Position numbers and translations under genes: made by a program. Of a DNA stretch of 64,000 nucleotides, positions 23,601 through 35,848 are shown in pieces. The stretch's first letter is position 1, and each line of letters begins with the position of its first letter. The DNA is from Agarophyton chilense. Lineage: Eukaryota; Rhodophyta; Florideophyceae; Gracilariales; Gracilariaceae. The notes under the pieces are model-generated. The model did no database searches and was not told the origin of the DNA. It saw only the letters and a program-made list of their open reading frames with translations. The stretch lies in NCBI GenBank assembly GCA_030374765.1, contig JARGXX010000080.1, forward strand, positions 1,922,001-1,986,000, given 5' to 3'.

Positions 23601-24600
23601 ATCAGTGTTAAGGCCAGCATTTAGAAAACAAAAACATAACAGCTTTGGGCTACGAACGATGCTGGCTGCCGTTGCAAAATTAAGTCATCATCTTCTTAAG
23701 AGACTCGATTGTTGGACGCAAAAGAGCATAAAAAACTTTCCTACAAAACAAAGAAAAGGTTCTCATATCGATCATCAATTCTTAAGAATATTGTCTCTGG
23801 GATTTGTGAGTTTTAGATGAAAAAGCTAAAACTCAATGCTAACTGTTAATGCTTGACATTAAATCCAGAAAACAGTAGGATGAAGTTAATGCTGTGTCAC
23901 ATAAAGCTCTTTCGAATTTTTTCATTTTAATTCAATCACAAAAGTAGAACGTATCCTCTTTTAGATTTCTGTGATAAAAAATATAACAAACTAGCAAACG
24001 CCTGGAGAGAGCTAGCTGTGGAAAGTCTCGACAGAGTAAGGGTGTAACTGTGATCTCCATCCCTGACAGTATGCTGCTCTCCATCGTTTGAAACGCCATT
24101 AGTAACGTGAAAACTATTTGTCTCCGGATAGAGTACGACGGCTTATCGGGTATATTTTTGTGCTTTGAATTGCTTACAAAACTCTTACATTGCAAATTTT
24201 TTTTAGTACTGAGCTTCTCTCTACAGATAGCTCGAATTTTATCGTGAACAAAGTGTATCAACGAATATTTTCATGATAAATTCGACTTTTCTAACACTCT
24301 ACTAAACAACTTTCGACTTGCAATTTGTACCATAGAATCGTTTACAGTCGCTCTCTTATGTTATAAGGCGTGCGGAGGTGTTGGCGCTCTTTCAGACAAA
24401 ACCTAAGATATCAGCTATTGGTGAAATAAGAGACCATTTTTGACAGAGCATAGCGAAGTTGAGATTGATTACCAGGCTTGGGCGATCTTGTTTTGTGTTT
24501 GAAGGCCCTCTTTCTATTACCCTTGTTTCGTTTATTGCAACAACTACGTCTGATTCTTCTCTCGGAATCAAATACATTAACGAAACTGGTATTTAACTTC
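20600..24600. other. AT-rich island
   Basis: By eye the base composition changes at about 20.6 kb to distinctly AT-rich (many A and T runs) and returns toward the window average after about 24.6 kb. The only gene in it is the GT11 gene at 21306-22238. The 700 bases before and the roughly 2100 bases after that gene hold no recognised coding sequence; 22240-24390 contains only tiny frames. No flanking direct repeats or integrase were found. Confidence 0.6.
21306..22238 (+). CDS. GT11 alpha-1,2-fucosyltransferase-like protein, type II membrane
   Basis: A 310-codon uninterrupted frame from ATG 21306. Residues about 12-33 are a hydrophobic segment after a basic start, that is a signal anchor as in Golgi type II glycosyltransferases. 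The catalytic domain shows the GT11 hallmarks in order: GRLGNQLFQVAAAKY (45-59), VSVHIRRGDYTK with the HxRRxD motif (His near residue 180), a YSDD..WC segment (about 219-226), and NSTFSWWAAFLG (about 267-278). The family transfers fucose from GDP-fucose to the 2-position of galactose. The length is normal. The A/T-ending codons differ from the rest of the window, which suggests acquisition by transfer (bacterial, viral or other) or a compositionally distinct region. No introns. Acceptor unknown. Confidence 0.85.
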   Translation: MRAWRKFLSTKVKVFALILFSVLGYSMIALEILEYTNYLIVPFSGRLGNQLFQVAAAKYFFDQYGYKNFFFIRNRYSSETDFSGTIFKSLKHVDNINEICEEKEVLSYSQERMNCSMDYLKERKKCILMNGLFQCPNIAAKSVAFVRNILESHQSFKIAEKRYLEATGNFSKSIDVVSVHIRRGDYTKKFNRNFLEPLPLQYYKNAFSVMPKNSTFLVYSDDTKWCEKNIRDIFEGEGIRKWKIVYEKNPLISLLLMSFADHFIIANSTFSWWAAFLGNNKGKIVIAPMQWFGSRVRTQSEIYPTGWKKI

Positions 24601-26469
24601 TTTGTTTTCTTTCATTCCCTCATACTGGTTTGAAATTGGCACGAGTTCTCCCAAACGCCGAATCAATGCATCTATCCTGCCCAGAAATCGTTTCGAAAAC
24701 CCTCACACAACAAGCTGCCTAATTCTGTGGATAGTTATCGAGTTGACGCAGGAGCGCATTTTCCCATTCTTCATTTTCCATTGATCTCAACCATTGCAAA
24801 CGGGTTCTGCTGAGCAGAAGGTTTATGGCAGGGTGTTGTTGTTGATCTGCTTCTTCCAATGGGCCTGGGGTGTTTAAAAACGTATCTTCGAGCACTGTGC
24901 TTGCGGCCTGCCTGAGAATGGGTGATTGCACTCCTGACATCAAAACCTTCTTTGTATCTTAAAATATAGGCATCCTTCGTCGAGGTATGTTTCGTACACA
25001 CTTTTTTTTAACGATTTTAGGACGTTTTCTTCGGATTTTTCGTTTTGTGTAGAGTATTATTTGTTCTAACGCAGGTGGTTGGTTTCATCGTTCTTAAGGA
25101 TAACGATTGCTTGTCTATCTGCCTTACATATACATTCATCTGTACCCACGACCGCTTGTTTCTTTCTCTGGGTGAAGAGGTGCCATTTCTAATCCTACTG
25201 GTTCTATTTCGTGTGTGCAAAACTCCTATAGCTTCTCCCAGTTTTCGTGACGGCTTTTTTGTGCCCGACGCTCATGGAACTGTTTTTTCTATTAATATGA
25301 GCTCTATCGTAGACTGAACTCGCCCCGAAGATTGTGTCATTGGGCTTGTGGTATCCGTTGTGGTATTCTTTCCGCTGTTTTGTGAATATTCCAGAATTAC
25401 TTCAGCAATAGGCTTGATCATATGTTCTTTCATGTTTCTTCCGTCGAGATAAAGGTCACCATTTCTATCTTGCGCACCTTGTGCATTTTTAGTTATCTTG
25501 GTACTGCCCAAGTGTTCTCGCCAATGCTGATTTTCTTTGCGTTCTTTCGCCAGTAGTTGGACTGCCTGGCGTTGTAATTCACCTTCGTTTGTCCTTACGG
25601 GAGTCTATATGGGTGCTCCTTCTTGTGCCAGCTGTAATGGTTCTTCTACTGTTTCCATAATTATTCCCTTGTCACGATGTGGAGCATGAAACGTAGTAGG
25701 GGTTCGATCCAAGTCGTTCCATGTCTGTAATTGGCCTTAGACGCTTCTGCTAAATCGCTACACTGTGCGTGGTGGTCGAGGATTCAATGCGGTCCAGGAT
25801 CCCTTTTTGCCAGGGTACTTATGTTTTAGGGTGTTTTTCGTCTTTCGCCTTGTCGCATATGTTGCCTCTTGTTTGTAATGGTATTATCCTGTTCGTCGGC
25901 TCGGGTTTCACAGAAATATTGCGCATCTAGGTTGATAACCTGCTTACATTGTGTTTTTGTGTTTGCCCGACGGGTTATGCAATGAGCTATTTGTCTCTAT
26001 CCTCTGTAAGAGATTCTGTTGTACTCGTTTCTTGCTGTGGCGGTGTGGATCGTCCTCTTGAGCAAGTTCTGGGGGCCGAAGGAGTGGCATGAACTTGCCA
26101 ACATCCCTTTCCGGGGTTTCGGCGTATGCTAGTATTTTCCATTGAGCGCATGGGCGGTGTGACCAGTATGGGTGAGTCGCATAGCTCATGTGCTATCACC
26201 GACGCCAGGTTTGAAAACCCCTTTGTGATTGTGATTATCTGAGGGGAGCGACTGCCGTGTATGTCTACACGCGTGTCCTGCCTGGGCCTGCCAGGCGGCA
26301 CAAGCGACGAAGTGTCGGTATCTTTTGCGTTTGACTCTTTGTACCGGACACTCACATGCGGGTTTTTTTCTGAATGTGCCTCCCGCATGTTTTCCTGGTT
26401 GGAACATCTGTGAGCTGAATTGGTAGTCGCCGGGCATTTAATGCGCTTGCGGAGTCCAAATGAATTCAA
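24392..26469 (-). pseudogene. Unknown minus-strand gene remnant in several pieces
   Basis: The minus strand gives a run of readable segments: 26469-25987 (160 codons, Ser/Thr/Pro/Arg-rich), about 25600-25272 (TPVRTNEGELQRQAVQLL, a Lys/Glu helix, then DLYLDGRNMKEHMIKPIAEV), 24943-24719 (LQWLRSMENEEWENALLRQL) and 24577-24392. Stops and frame changes separate them; some gaps could be introns. No domain is recognised. The middle part looks like a helical segment of a nuclear or TE protein. Confidence that these belong together is low. Confidence 0.25.
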
Positions 26470-26479
26470 TTTTCATCTT

Positions 26480-27250
26480 GTGCTATTGTAAAACTACAAA
26501 AATTTACGGTTTGTATAGAAAGTTCATTAATCAGTGTTTAACGTTCAATAGTTTACTATGTCGTTATATTCGTTAAAGCTAAAATACGGCAACACAACAA
26601 TACTATAGACGCTCACTAATTCGGACTTATATTTTTATGCTTTCAAACGATTAGTTAGGCTGGGAAAGCTTTTCATCATCAAAATGAACAGACATAAGTA
26701 CTACTCCAAAGCCTACGACTCACGCTCCTGTCTTCGCTTGCTCCACAGCCTCTCGAAGCAAGCGGGACGTGCTGATGGTACTCTTTTCTCTCATTTCTCA
26801 GGGCATTTGCCCACATATGGGCACATTTTATCTTTTGATATCATCTATTTTTGTTCCCCACCGCCGAAGCCACCCTCCGCTTTCTCATCGAAGATTTATA
26901 ATGCCACTCCTGTGCCAGTCGAATATTGAACTACGAAACATCTCATCCTCTTCATCTTTTTGTAGTATTCTACTATGCCGGGGAATCCGATAGGTTGGTT
27001 TTTCGCGAAGTCGCGGTTGGAACTCATGAGTGAGTTTTATCATCAGCATTGTGATATGAAGCGGCATCCCGCATAGGATGCCTAGAGGCAGAATGACTTA
27101 GTGGAACACGTGGCGTCATGGGTCGAGTGGCTTACAACGGCGCGCGCATAGATGCGACCCTTCCTAGGGGAATGCCATATTGGCAACAGCGCATGTAGTG
27201 GCGATTCACGTGGAGGGCTTGACTACCCTTTTTAGCTAGACGTCCATTAG
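26480..27250. other. No recognised gene
   Basis: AT-rich at first, then mixed. Short frames 26684-26929 and 26769-26993 have no recognisable domain. Confidence 0.35.
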
Positions 27251-27255
27251 AGACC

Positions 27256-27298
27256 ATACCCATACAGTGGCTTAGCTAAGTGCTTGACCACTGGGTAT
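27256..27298. ncRNA. Hairpin 1 (ATACCC..CAGTGG / CCACTGGGTAT)
   Basis: Left arm 27256-27261 plus 27265-27270 pairs with 27288-27298, with a three-base bulge and a 17-base loop. A T-rich run (TTTTTTATATATTTATTT) follows at once. It sits 19 bases before a second, longer hairpin. Whether it is transcribed is unknown. Confidence 0.35.
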
Positions 27299-27317
27299 TT
27301 TTTATATATTTATTTGG

Positions 27318-27362
27318 GCACTCACCCTGGTACACAGTTTATAGTGTACCAGAGGTGAGCGC
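27318..27362. ncRNA. Hairpin 2, long stem near 27.34 kb
   Basis: Arms 27318-27335 and 27344-27362 pair over 17 base pairs with one bulged A and one mismatch around an eight-base loop (AGTTTATA). The core CTGGTACAC/GTGTACCAG is perfect. It could be an RNA structure, the end of a small transposon or a decayed inverted repeat. No coding frame explains it. Confidence 0.4.
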
Positions 27363-28145
27363 CGACTCCAAGTAAAGGAGACAACATGGGCATCATGACT
27401 ATTCTGTTTCTCGCTTAGGATTCCTTAACCGGAGACCCGGAAGAGCTATAATAGATAGTCAGCCCCCAACCACTTCACGAGCTGTCTCGTACTTACGTTC
27501 CATCAACGTTTTACAGTTTCACTGTTCACCCTCGCTGGCGAGTAATTTCCTCACAACCCACTTCCAGCTCGCTGGTGTTGTAGCTCTACCACCCCTTTTC
27601 TTTCGCCGCAAGCGACCCATCGGCAGTCCGAACGCTGTCGCAGGTGTCTGCTCTGTCCATTAGAGCGGATACTACACTTTTCCTATATTCTCACATCATT
27701 CCGCACCCGATCAGATCCGCCCAGGCTCACAGCCGGACGCTCAAAAAAACCGAACTCCGTCACTCTGACCTTCGCAGAGCTTTTGAACCGCACTTTTGTC
27801 CGACGTATTCCATCTAATTGACCCCAGATCACCTCTACGACAACTCCGAACCCCTCCATCCCGCCCAAACACAACGCCACTCAGCCCCCGCCCAAAACAG
27901 AACACCTTTTTTTTATCCCCAATCTGCTTTTGCGCTCATTTATGATCAATAACAGCACCTATCGATGGATGTCGAGAAACTGGACTCCATGCAAGCACAC
28001 CGGGAAGTTCTGTTCTGCCTACCACTCCCCACCACGGTTCTTCCGAGGACCTCTCCTCAAGCCCCTTCCAACCGACAGCCATCGTCCCAGTATAACTGAG
28101 AAGAAACACACGGACACTCACCACTCCTTCGCATACGTCTAAACG
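27363..28145. other. Left flank of the Ty3 element, no recognised gene
   Basis: C- and T-rich with short frames. The last five bases (AAACG, 28141-28145) are the left copy of the likely target-site duplication. Confidence 0.35.
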
Positions 28146-29058
28146 TGTAGAGCAACGCCCAGTTAGGGGATACTTGAAGATGGAACTAATAGAATGAGGA
28201 TTGAACCCTCCGAGGGTTATGATTATGATCCCCTCTAAGGTGTGCTGAGGTGGCACTGTTTTCTGGTTAGAATTCGCCTATAAGGGAAATTCGGATGACC
28301 CATGGTTGGATTGGCCCCGTGATACACGTGGCTTAATTTTGGCACCGAATTCCGGATATTTGTAGAACGTTGGACTTTTGGGCCCTGACAGTTGGATCTC
28401 CACGTGTATGGCCCTGAGCAGGTGTGCACTACTGTAGAGTTTAGTTAGTGGGCCCTACTTAGGGAGATGAGATCTGACAGGCCGAAGCTCAGAGTAAATG
28501 GGAACCAAGGTTGGTCTTCGATACCTTTAGAGGTTCTTCGTCGCCATCGTTCCGGCCTTACAACCCGGAACGGGCTCTGGTTAGCAACGCCTGCGTAGGG
28601 ACACGACTCCACTTAAAGAGTGCCCACGTTTGGGTTCCGTGCAACCACCCCCTTGGGACCGCTCAGACGACCTGCGTCCACGATACCCCGTGGGGGCTCT
28701 GCTTACTTGTTGCGTGCTTTTTGTGTTTCCTTTCGAGGACAGGTTTTCGCCCCTGTATTGGGTTTCTTTTGTTGTTTCGCCCCTTTTCTGGTTCTCGGGT
28801 CCGGTGCCTGTTAGTGCCCGACCCTCGCCCCGTTTTTCCTCTTCGCCGGATTTTCCCCCATTCTTTGGGATACCCAAACCCATTCCCGATCCAACGGTTT
28901 CTACCCCTCACCTCCGTCGGTACTGCCGGAATTCCCCGTGGGAGTTACACCCCACACTACGGGTGGAACGGAGGGCTCTGTCTCTGAGTCTGCCTCCCCC
29001 AGGGAGAAAGGCTTCGAACACCTTGAGAGCACTTTCCGTCGCCGGGTTTTGCTCCACA
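28146..29058 (+). repeat. 5' LTR of the Ty3 element
   Basis: Starts TGTAGAGCAACGCCC and ends GCTCCACA; nearly identical to 39032-39945. Open frames inside it recur in the other LTR and are not separate genes. It should carry the promoter and polyadenylation signal of the element; no TATA box can be named with confidence. Confidence 0.95.
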
Positions 29059-29059
29059 A

Positions 29060-29077
29060 GTGGTCTCCCGACTTAGA
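29060..29077 (+). promoter_or_regulatory. Candidate primer-binding site
   Basis: Directly after the 5' LTR, TGGTCTCCCGACTTAG begins with TGG, the complement of a tRNA CCA end. I could not assign the tRNA. Confidence 0.5.
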
Positions 29078-29284
29078 ATCCGTTCTCGGACTTTTGGGTT
29101 GGTCATCCACGTGTTGGAATATCTCTTGGAAGAGGAAGAACCGTCGTGAAGATTTGTTGTAGTGGTCCCCTTTGGAAAGGGTGGAATTGGTTTTTCTTTT
29201 TTTTTGTGTTACGTCATCCGTTCTCCGGGAATCTCGTGATCGAATTTCATCGTTACCCCGAATCGTCGGTGTCGTGTCTGCAGC

Positions 29285-31310
29285 ATGTCGCCGCCTACCC
29301 GTGGTTCCAGGACTAGATCGAACCGTCAAGCGGATTCAGTGCCCCCGGCCCCGCCTAGACAAGGAGCTCAATTCCCGAAGGTCGGAACGATTCCGGTATC
29401 GATCCGGACACTCGGAGAGCACCCTCAGTGGTTTCAGGTCCTCGAGAGGTCGTGGCTGTGGGCCCAGCTCCAGTGGTGGAGACCCCCTCAGCAGCACCCC
29501 GAAGTCGGGCCGACCCTGAATTACAGCGCCTGGAGACTCGAATCGATATCGCCAACGCGGCTCACGTCGAGCTCCTTCAGGAGGTTACTACCCTCCGCCT
29601 CAAGGTGGAGGACGCTCCGGTGCGGGGAGTCGCCGAAGACCTTCGTACCCTGAGGAGGAATGTGAACGCCCTTTTGGAAAGCTTTGATACCCCTGGGGTC
29701 TTTATCCAGGAGTACCGGAGCCTCGTGGAGGAACACCGCGTGCAAGGGGAACGCTTCCGAGCTCGGCTGGACACCCTCGAGGCCATTATCCGTATGGACG
29801 GAGACGCAGAAGCCTCGAAGGATAAACCCGACGTTTCGGAAGACGAAAAACACCGCTCCGCTAAACGGGACCGCCGCAAGTCCAAGAAGAGGGTGCACCT
29901 CCAAGAAGATTTATCGGATTCGGATCCCAATCGCTCGCCATCGAGTTCGTCTTCCGAATCGTCGGATAGTGAAGATGAACGCCGGTCATCCCGGGCAACT
30001 CGGTGGAAGGCTACTTACACCTCTCAAGGGGCAATCCGTACCCGGAAGAAGGGTAGGAAACACCTTGGATTAAGGGAGCTGAAGCCGACGAATCCTCTCT
30101 ATCGGAAGCTGCTATCGTACCGCTATTACCGGTTGGATAACCCTTCGGGAGATCGAACATCCCGCGGAACGGGTAAGGTCAAGGACTACATCAAAAGGCT
30201 GAGCATCACCCTACAAAAGAGGGAGTTCACAGGAACAGACCCAATTCTGGTGCTCGATTTCCTTGCGAGGTTCGTCCAGGAGGCTGACATCCTCGGTATG
30301 AGTGAAGCGCAAGCGTATCTGGCATTACCCTATTTCTTAAAGGGGATGGCTGAAGACCAGTTCAACTCCGTCCGTGGATCATCCCGAGCCTCGGAAGGGG
30401 GAGTCACGTGCTGGCCCGAAGCGGTGTAGTACCTCTTGAGGTCATACGCTACTGGAAATGCGATTCAGGAAGCAATCCTTGCATTAAGGGATACGCAGCA
30501 GAAGCCGATGGAAACCGAAACGGTGTATTCAACTCGCTTGAATAGAGCGTTTCACCGATGCCGGAATGTATTCCCCGCCTACGAGAGATGCTCCATGTTT
30601 GTGGATGGTTTAGACCCCTCGATAAGGGCATTGGTTGCCCAACATCGGGAAGAGAAGCGCAAGCTGACCTACTTGGAATTGGTTCAGTACGCCCAGGCTG
30701 AGGGGGATACTCTCCGTGCCCGGCAGAACCGAAAGAATCGGCCGACAAGTGCACTCCTCGCCGATGGAGGTAACTCGTCTTTGTCACTCGCAGGAGGCCC
30801 TGCCCCTGTGGGGGTCAATGATAACATTCACTTCATGGGAAGTAACCCCGAATCTATGGGTACGTCTGAGTTGCCGTCGACATCCGCTCCGACTACGGAT
30901 GAAGATCCTGCGCTCTATACCCACGGACGGAGGGTGCCAGCCGCATCGCTACCTTTTGCGAATACCGCTGCTCGGTTCTCTCGCCCCGGATGGAGGGATA
31001 CAGCACCACGTCGCGTGGATTCACGTCCACAACCGAACCCGGCAGAGCTGATTTGCTATTTGTGTTACCTCCGTGGTCACAAAGCACCAGACTGCACATT
31101 TCCCCTGCGGGAGGGTTCACGAATTATCGCTCAGTACGAGGCTCTGACCCCTGAGGAGAAAGTTCGAGTCCCGAGTAGGTCCTATGAGGAACAAAGGATA
31201 CTCCGAGCTCACCTTGCTGACAGGGATACAGAACTTGTACCCGCGAACAGGGAACAACCGGTCCCCTTCAAGGCAGCTGCACCGAATTCGGTGGGGTCCG
31301 CTTCCAAAAA
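29285..31310 (+). mobile_element. gag region of the Ty3 element
   Basis: Encodes an N-terminal helical part, an acidic Ser/Asp/Glu patch followed by Lys/Arg (about 29.82-30.0 kb), a capsid-like helical part (about 30.1-30.75 kb) and a CCHC zinc knuckle (CYLCYLRGHKAPDC, about 31.06-31.10 kb) near its end. The order is typical of Ty3 Gag, which assembles the intracellular particle and packages RNA. Confidence 0.8.
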
Positions 31311-31499
31311 CTAAACTTGGGAGTCTCCCCTGCGGGAGGGGCGTCTTCTAAGCCGGAGTTGAAGACGCCCGAGGCGCTCCAGCTTCGCTCCCCAGCTGTT
31401 ACTATCCTTTCAAGGAGAACGGCTGACACCGACGTTAATTCGGGATACTTTAGTGTCCTTTGTCGCCCGTGGATACGGTCCCGTAATCTCCATATTCCG

Positions 31500-31860
31500 G
31501 ATCGAGTTATGGTAATGGCCAAGCGGAATTATAAAGTATTCGCCGACTTCGGCCTGTCCAACCAGTTTATGGTTCGTCAAATATCTGTCCTGGATACAGG
31601 AGCCGCTCCTAACTTAATTCATGTTGAATTGTTACCCCCGCTGCTCCGGGTTCAAGTTCGTACCGGTCCACGTTTGAATATCGCCGATGTTAACAACAAC
31701 CCGCTACGGACACTGGGTACAATTTCCCTCATGGTGAGGTTAGGCTCCTATCTCGTTCAACTAGAGTTTATTGTATGCAAGTCACTTGCAGCACCAGTCA
31801 TACTGGGTTGTGACTTTTGCGACCGCTTCGTGGAAGCCATCCGTCCTCGGAATAGAACTG
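31500..31860 (+). mobile_element. Protease region of the Ty3 element
   Basis: Contains a DTGAAPNLI active-site stretch (about 31.59 kb) followed by a strand and the hydrophobic VILGCDF segment (about 31.8 kb), the expected pattern of a retropepsin that matures Gag-Pol. Confidence 0.75.
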
Positions 31861-32399
31861 TGGAACTCGAAGACGGGTCTACGATCCCAATCGTTCGTAA
31901 ACCCTTACAGGGAGCAGCGCGAACACGCGTTCCTCTCCCTGTCGCGCAGGAATCTGTGAAGAAGGACCCGGTGTCTCCACGGGTAAAGGTTGCGAAGTGA
32001 GTGGCTATCCCGCCAGAAACCCAGGTTTGGGTCACAGTTGTTACCAAGCAAATTGGTGTGCATGTGGTACAACCGAACCCGTCTCTGTATACGCGGCGTC
32101 AACTCGCCCTTGCGAATGGGGTTGTCTCCGTGGAAACACATAAACCTTTCAAGGTTTTGGTAGCCAACTTTGGAAAGACAACGCAGCATTTGGTCAAACA
32201 CCAGATCCTGGGTTCTGTTCTTTCACACCCGCATGCGGTCGTACCTACAAAGATCTCTATCGCAGAGGTCCTTGGTGTGGCGGACCTTAAGGAGGGGGAG
32301 GACACTGCCGAAATCGCGGAAGACGGTGAGCATACGACTGCAGCTCCACACGCTAAACACTTTAAACCTCAGAAGGTTACGGCCCCTATCACTGGAGCA

Positions 32400-33240
32400 G
32401 ACCAGACGGATCCTGTTCAGGAATTAGAGAAATGGGATCTCAACCATGTACCCGCATCTCATCGGGAGAAGCTGAGGCACATGCTTTGTGAATTTACCCC
32501 CATGTGGGATGGTTCCCTTGAAAATATTGGGATTACAGAACACCGCATCGACTTGTTACCGAACACTCGGCCTATTGCCCAACACCCTTACAGGGCTGGA
32601 CCGAAAGCTTGGGAAGAGGAGAAATCTCAGGTGGAGAAGATGTTTAAAGCGGGCGTAATTGAACCTGCCCAGTCCGCTTGGGCCTCACCAGTGGTGTTAG
32701 TTCCGAAACCGGATGGATCGTGGCGTTTCTGCATCGATTACAGACGTCTGAACGAGGTAACCATTAAGGACGTGTACCCGATCCCTTGGATGGACGAATA
32801 CATCGACTGCCTTGGGAGCGCTACTGTTTTGTCTACCCTCGACGCCAATTCGGGCTACTGGCAAGTCCCTATTAGGGAGGAAGATCGAGAGAAAACGGCT
32901 TTCGTGTGTCATCAAGGACTTTTCCGATTCCGGAGGATGCCTTTTGGGTTGACAAATGCCCCCGCAACGTTTCAACGGGCGATAGACATTCTGTTGGCTC
33001 CCTTCAAGTGGAGGACGTGTCTAGTGTATTTAGACGACATTATTGTCTTCTCCAACAACCTGGATGACGACCTCGAACACGTCAGGGACGTAATGAAGAT
33101 ACTCCGCGACGCGGGAATCACCTTGAAACTCAAGAAGTGCGAGTTTTTCACCGATTCGGTTAAGTATCTGGGTCATATCATCTGTCCCGGGCAGCTTTCA
33201 ATCGATGAAGTACGAGTGAAATCCTTGAAGGAAGCATAAC
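32400..33240 (+). mobile_element. Reverse transcriptase region of the Ty3 element
   Basis: Shows HRIDLLP, the AQSAWASPVVLVPK segment, FCIDYRRLN, TLDANSGYWQVPI, RMPFGLTNAPATFQ and the catalytic YLDDIIVFS (about 33.03 kb), all in family order. Confidence 0.95.
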
Positions 33241-33260
33241 ACCCAAAAACTCAAACGGAG

Positions 33261-33850
33261 TTGCGATCCTTCTTAGGTCTGTGTAACGTGTATCGCCGAT
33301 TCGTCCCGAACTTTGCGGATATTGCCACCCCCCTCAACAGGCTCCTGACGAAGGGACAACCAGTTGAACAGGAACCTTTTGGCGACGCGGAAGCGTCTGC
33401 CTTCACGGCACTGGTGAATGCCGTAACATCAACGCCAATCTTGGCTCTACCCAATCCTGGGCTCCCTTACGAAGTGGACACCGATGCTAGTGCAAACAAA
33501 GTAGGGTGTGCACTGTTCCAATCCTCTGAGGATGGTGAACGTCACCCTATTGGGTACTGGTCACGTTCCCTGAATGTCCATGAAAGGAACTACTCGGTCT
33601 CCGAGAAAGAATGTTTAGCCGTTGTGTGGGCCTTGGCTACACTTCGCCCCTATCTGATGGGTACTCGTTTCAAAGTCCATACGGACCACGCATGCTTGCG
33701 TTGGCTCCTGGAGATCTCCGAACCCTTGGGCCGCCTTATGCGCTGGCGTCTCCGACTGTCGGAATTCGACTATGAGATCCTGTACAAGAAAGGGAAGCTG
33801 AACACTCAGGCTGATGCACTATCCCGCTTGGGAACCACAGCAGAAACGGA
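33261..33850 (+). mobile_element. RT connection and RNase H region of the Ty3 element
   Basis: Begins with the FLGLCNVYRRFVPNFA segment, then DTDAS at the first RNase H acidic residue, YSVSEKECLAVVWAL and HTDHACLRWL. Typical Ty3 RNase H that removes RNA during cDNA synthesis. Confidence 0.9.
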
Positions 33851-34199
33851 ACCCTACGAGGACGATGACATCCCATATTTTATGGTATCGGACCTCGAGG
33901 GAGGAGCTCAACCGCTGACGGATGATGTTTGTGACGATATACTCGTCAACGAGAGTCTGGATTCGCCGACCGGCTCCTTTATACCTATATCTCCAAAGGA
34001 GATGATACGCGAGCAACAGCTCGACCCATTCTGTACACGGATTCGGGCTCGCCTCAACGGAGGATTTCAGTTACCTTTCGAGGACGACGATCAGGGTTAC
34101 CTAATCAGGACCGTTGGACCTCGCCCGAGGATAGTGGTGCCGCACACCCTACAACAGAGGGTATTACACCTCACTAACTATGTGAAGGTTGGCGCACAC

Positions 34200-35848
34200 C
34201 CCGGGTGAAGAAAACTGTACCTCACGTTGAGAAGGGACTTTTACTGGCCGGCAATGGCATTCGATTGTTACGCCGTCAGACGGGCCTGCGCCAATTGCGC
34301 CAAGAATGACGTCAAACTTCGGAAGCACTCTAAGAAGTTGACGCTGTTCCCGGCACGGGCTCCAATCGAATTCGTGGCCATAGACATCCTAGGGGATTTT
34401 ATCAGGACGCCCCGAGGTCATCGGTATCTGCTTGTCATTTCTGATAGATTCTCTAAGCTAACGAGAACTGTGCCGCTGAAGCGGATCACCGCCGCTACCG
34501 TCGCGCAAGCGTTCGTGACCCATTGGGTGTTCGTATATGGACCGCCGGTGCAGTTGTTATCCAACAACGGAGGGCAATTCGCATCAAAGTTCTTTCAGGA
34601 TGTATGTCCAATCCTTGATGTAAGGAATTAATTTGTTACTACGTATCACCCTCAGGGGAATGGCCAGGTGGAGAGGTTTAACCGCACGATACTCAACGCT
34701 TTGAGATCGTATGTTGCGGATCACCCCAAAAACTGGGCCTTGTACACAGACGCTATCACGTATGCATACAACACCCAGGTACATCGGGTTACATCGTTAT
34801 CCCCATTCGAACTGGTACTGTCGAGGACACCGCCGCCGGTCGCCAGCGAGGCTCAACCGACGCTGTCGAAGTACCCGTCACCGGGATTGTACCGAGAAGC
34901 CTGGAAGGAGTGGCTTACGAAGATGGTGCCGATAGCCCGGAAAGCAATGTACAAAGCTCAACGCGCCTACAAGAAGGACTTTGACAATCGGGTTCGCAAA
35001 CCTCTACCTCAGGTGGAGCCCGACGACTTCGTCTTCCTTCGAAAGGAATACTACAATCCTGAAAAGGAACGTAGGCACAAGCTTTCGCCAATTGTGGACG
35101 GATCCTATCGGGTGGTTTTTGTAGACCCGGACACGGTGGTATTGGATATCGCTAAACGCCACAAACGGATCTCCAGGGACCGCATCACACGAGCGCCCAA
35201 CCCAAATGTGGAAGTGGTGTCGGCACCAACGCCCTCCACAGGGGATGATTCAACGGAAGTTAACCCGTCAGGCGGAGATTCGAACACCCGCCCCGTTATA
35301 CTTCCGCACCCAAAACGTGGTTTAACCGACCTACCAGAAACTTCGGATACTCCCGAACCTGGGCCCGCTCCCTCAAGGGTCCAGTCAACGAACTCTTACA
35401 GAGTTACTCCCCCACCGGAGGTAATCAAGCCTCCTGGCTCTCCGCCTAACGAGGGGGAGGAGGACTTAGTTCCTTCGCAGGACGATATTTCGGCGTCAGC
35501 CAGTCGCCCTAACGGGGAATCTAGTTCCCGCAGTGAGACGGGGAGCCCGACCGAGCCGGCGACAGAGAAGTCACAACCCCAGCGTATGGGTAGCGACATC
35601 ACCGCCGACCCAGCCGAGCACGACGTCAGAAAAGATGACGAAAACCCGCCTAGGGAGAGTCGTGTGGAGAACTCCGCACCCGGAACGCCTACAGAGCCGA
35701 CGATCACCCGCCGCCGCGGACGAGACACTGAGGTGTCGCACACTCAAACCCCGCTTTCTCGGGAACAAGCTGTGTCAGCGGACCCGCACGGGGAAGATCT
35801 CGACGACGAGGTTGACCAAATTTGGCTCTCCGTTATGGAATGGGAATA
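34200..35848 (+). mobile_element. Integrase region of the Ty3 element
   Basis: An HHCC-type zinc part (FYWP...CANCAK, about 34.24-34.32 kb), a DDE core starting at IDILGDF and going on through YGPPVQLLSNNGGQF (about 34.38-34.6 kb) and HPQGNGQVERFNRT (about 34.65 kb), then a C-terminal part with a basic fold and a long Pro/Ser/Thr/Glu-rich disordered tail to 35.85 kb. Integrates the cDNA. Confidence 0.9.

Noticed and set aside
25701-25710. Second box B-like match (GGTTCGATCC)
   Set aside because: Flanking bases do not form a T stem or acceptor; no tRNA can be drawn.
28511-28987. 158-codon plus frame and its minus-strand shadow
   Set aside because: They lie inside the 5' LTR and recur in the 3' LTR (39398-39847); they reflect LTR sequence and are not host genes.
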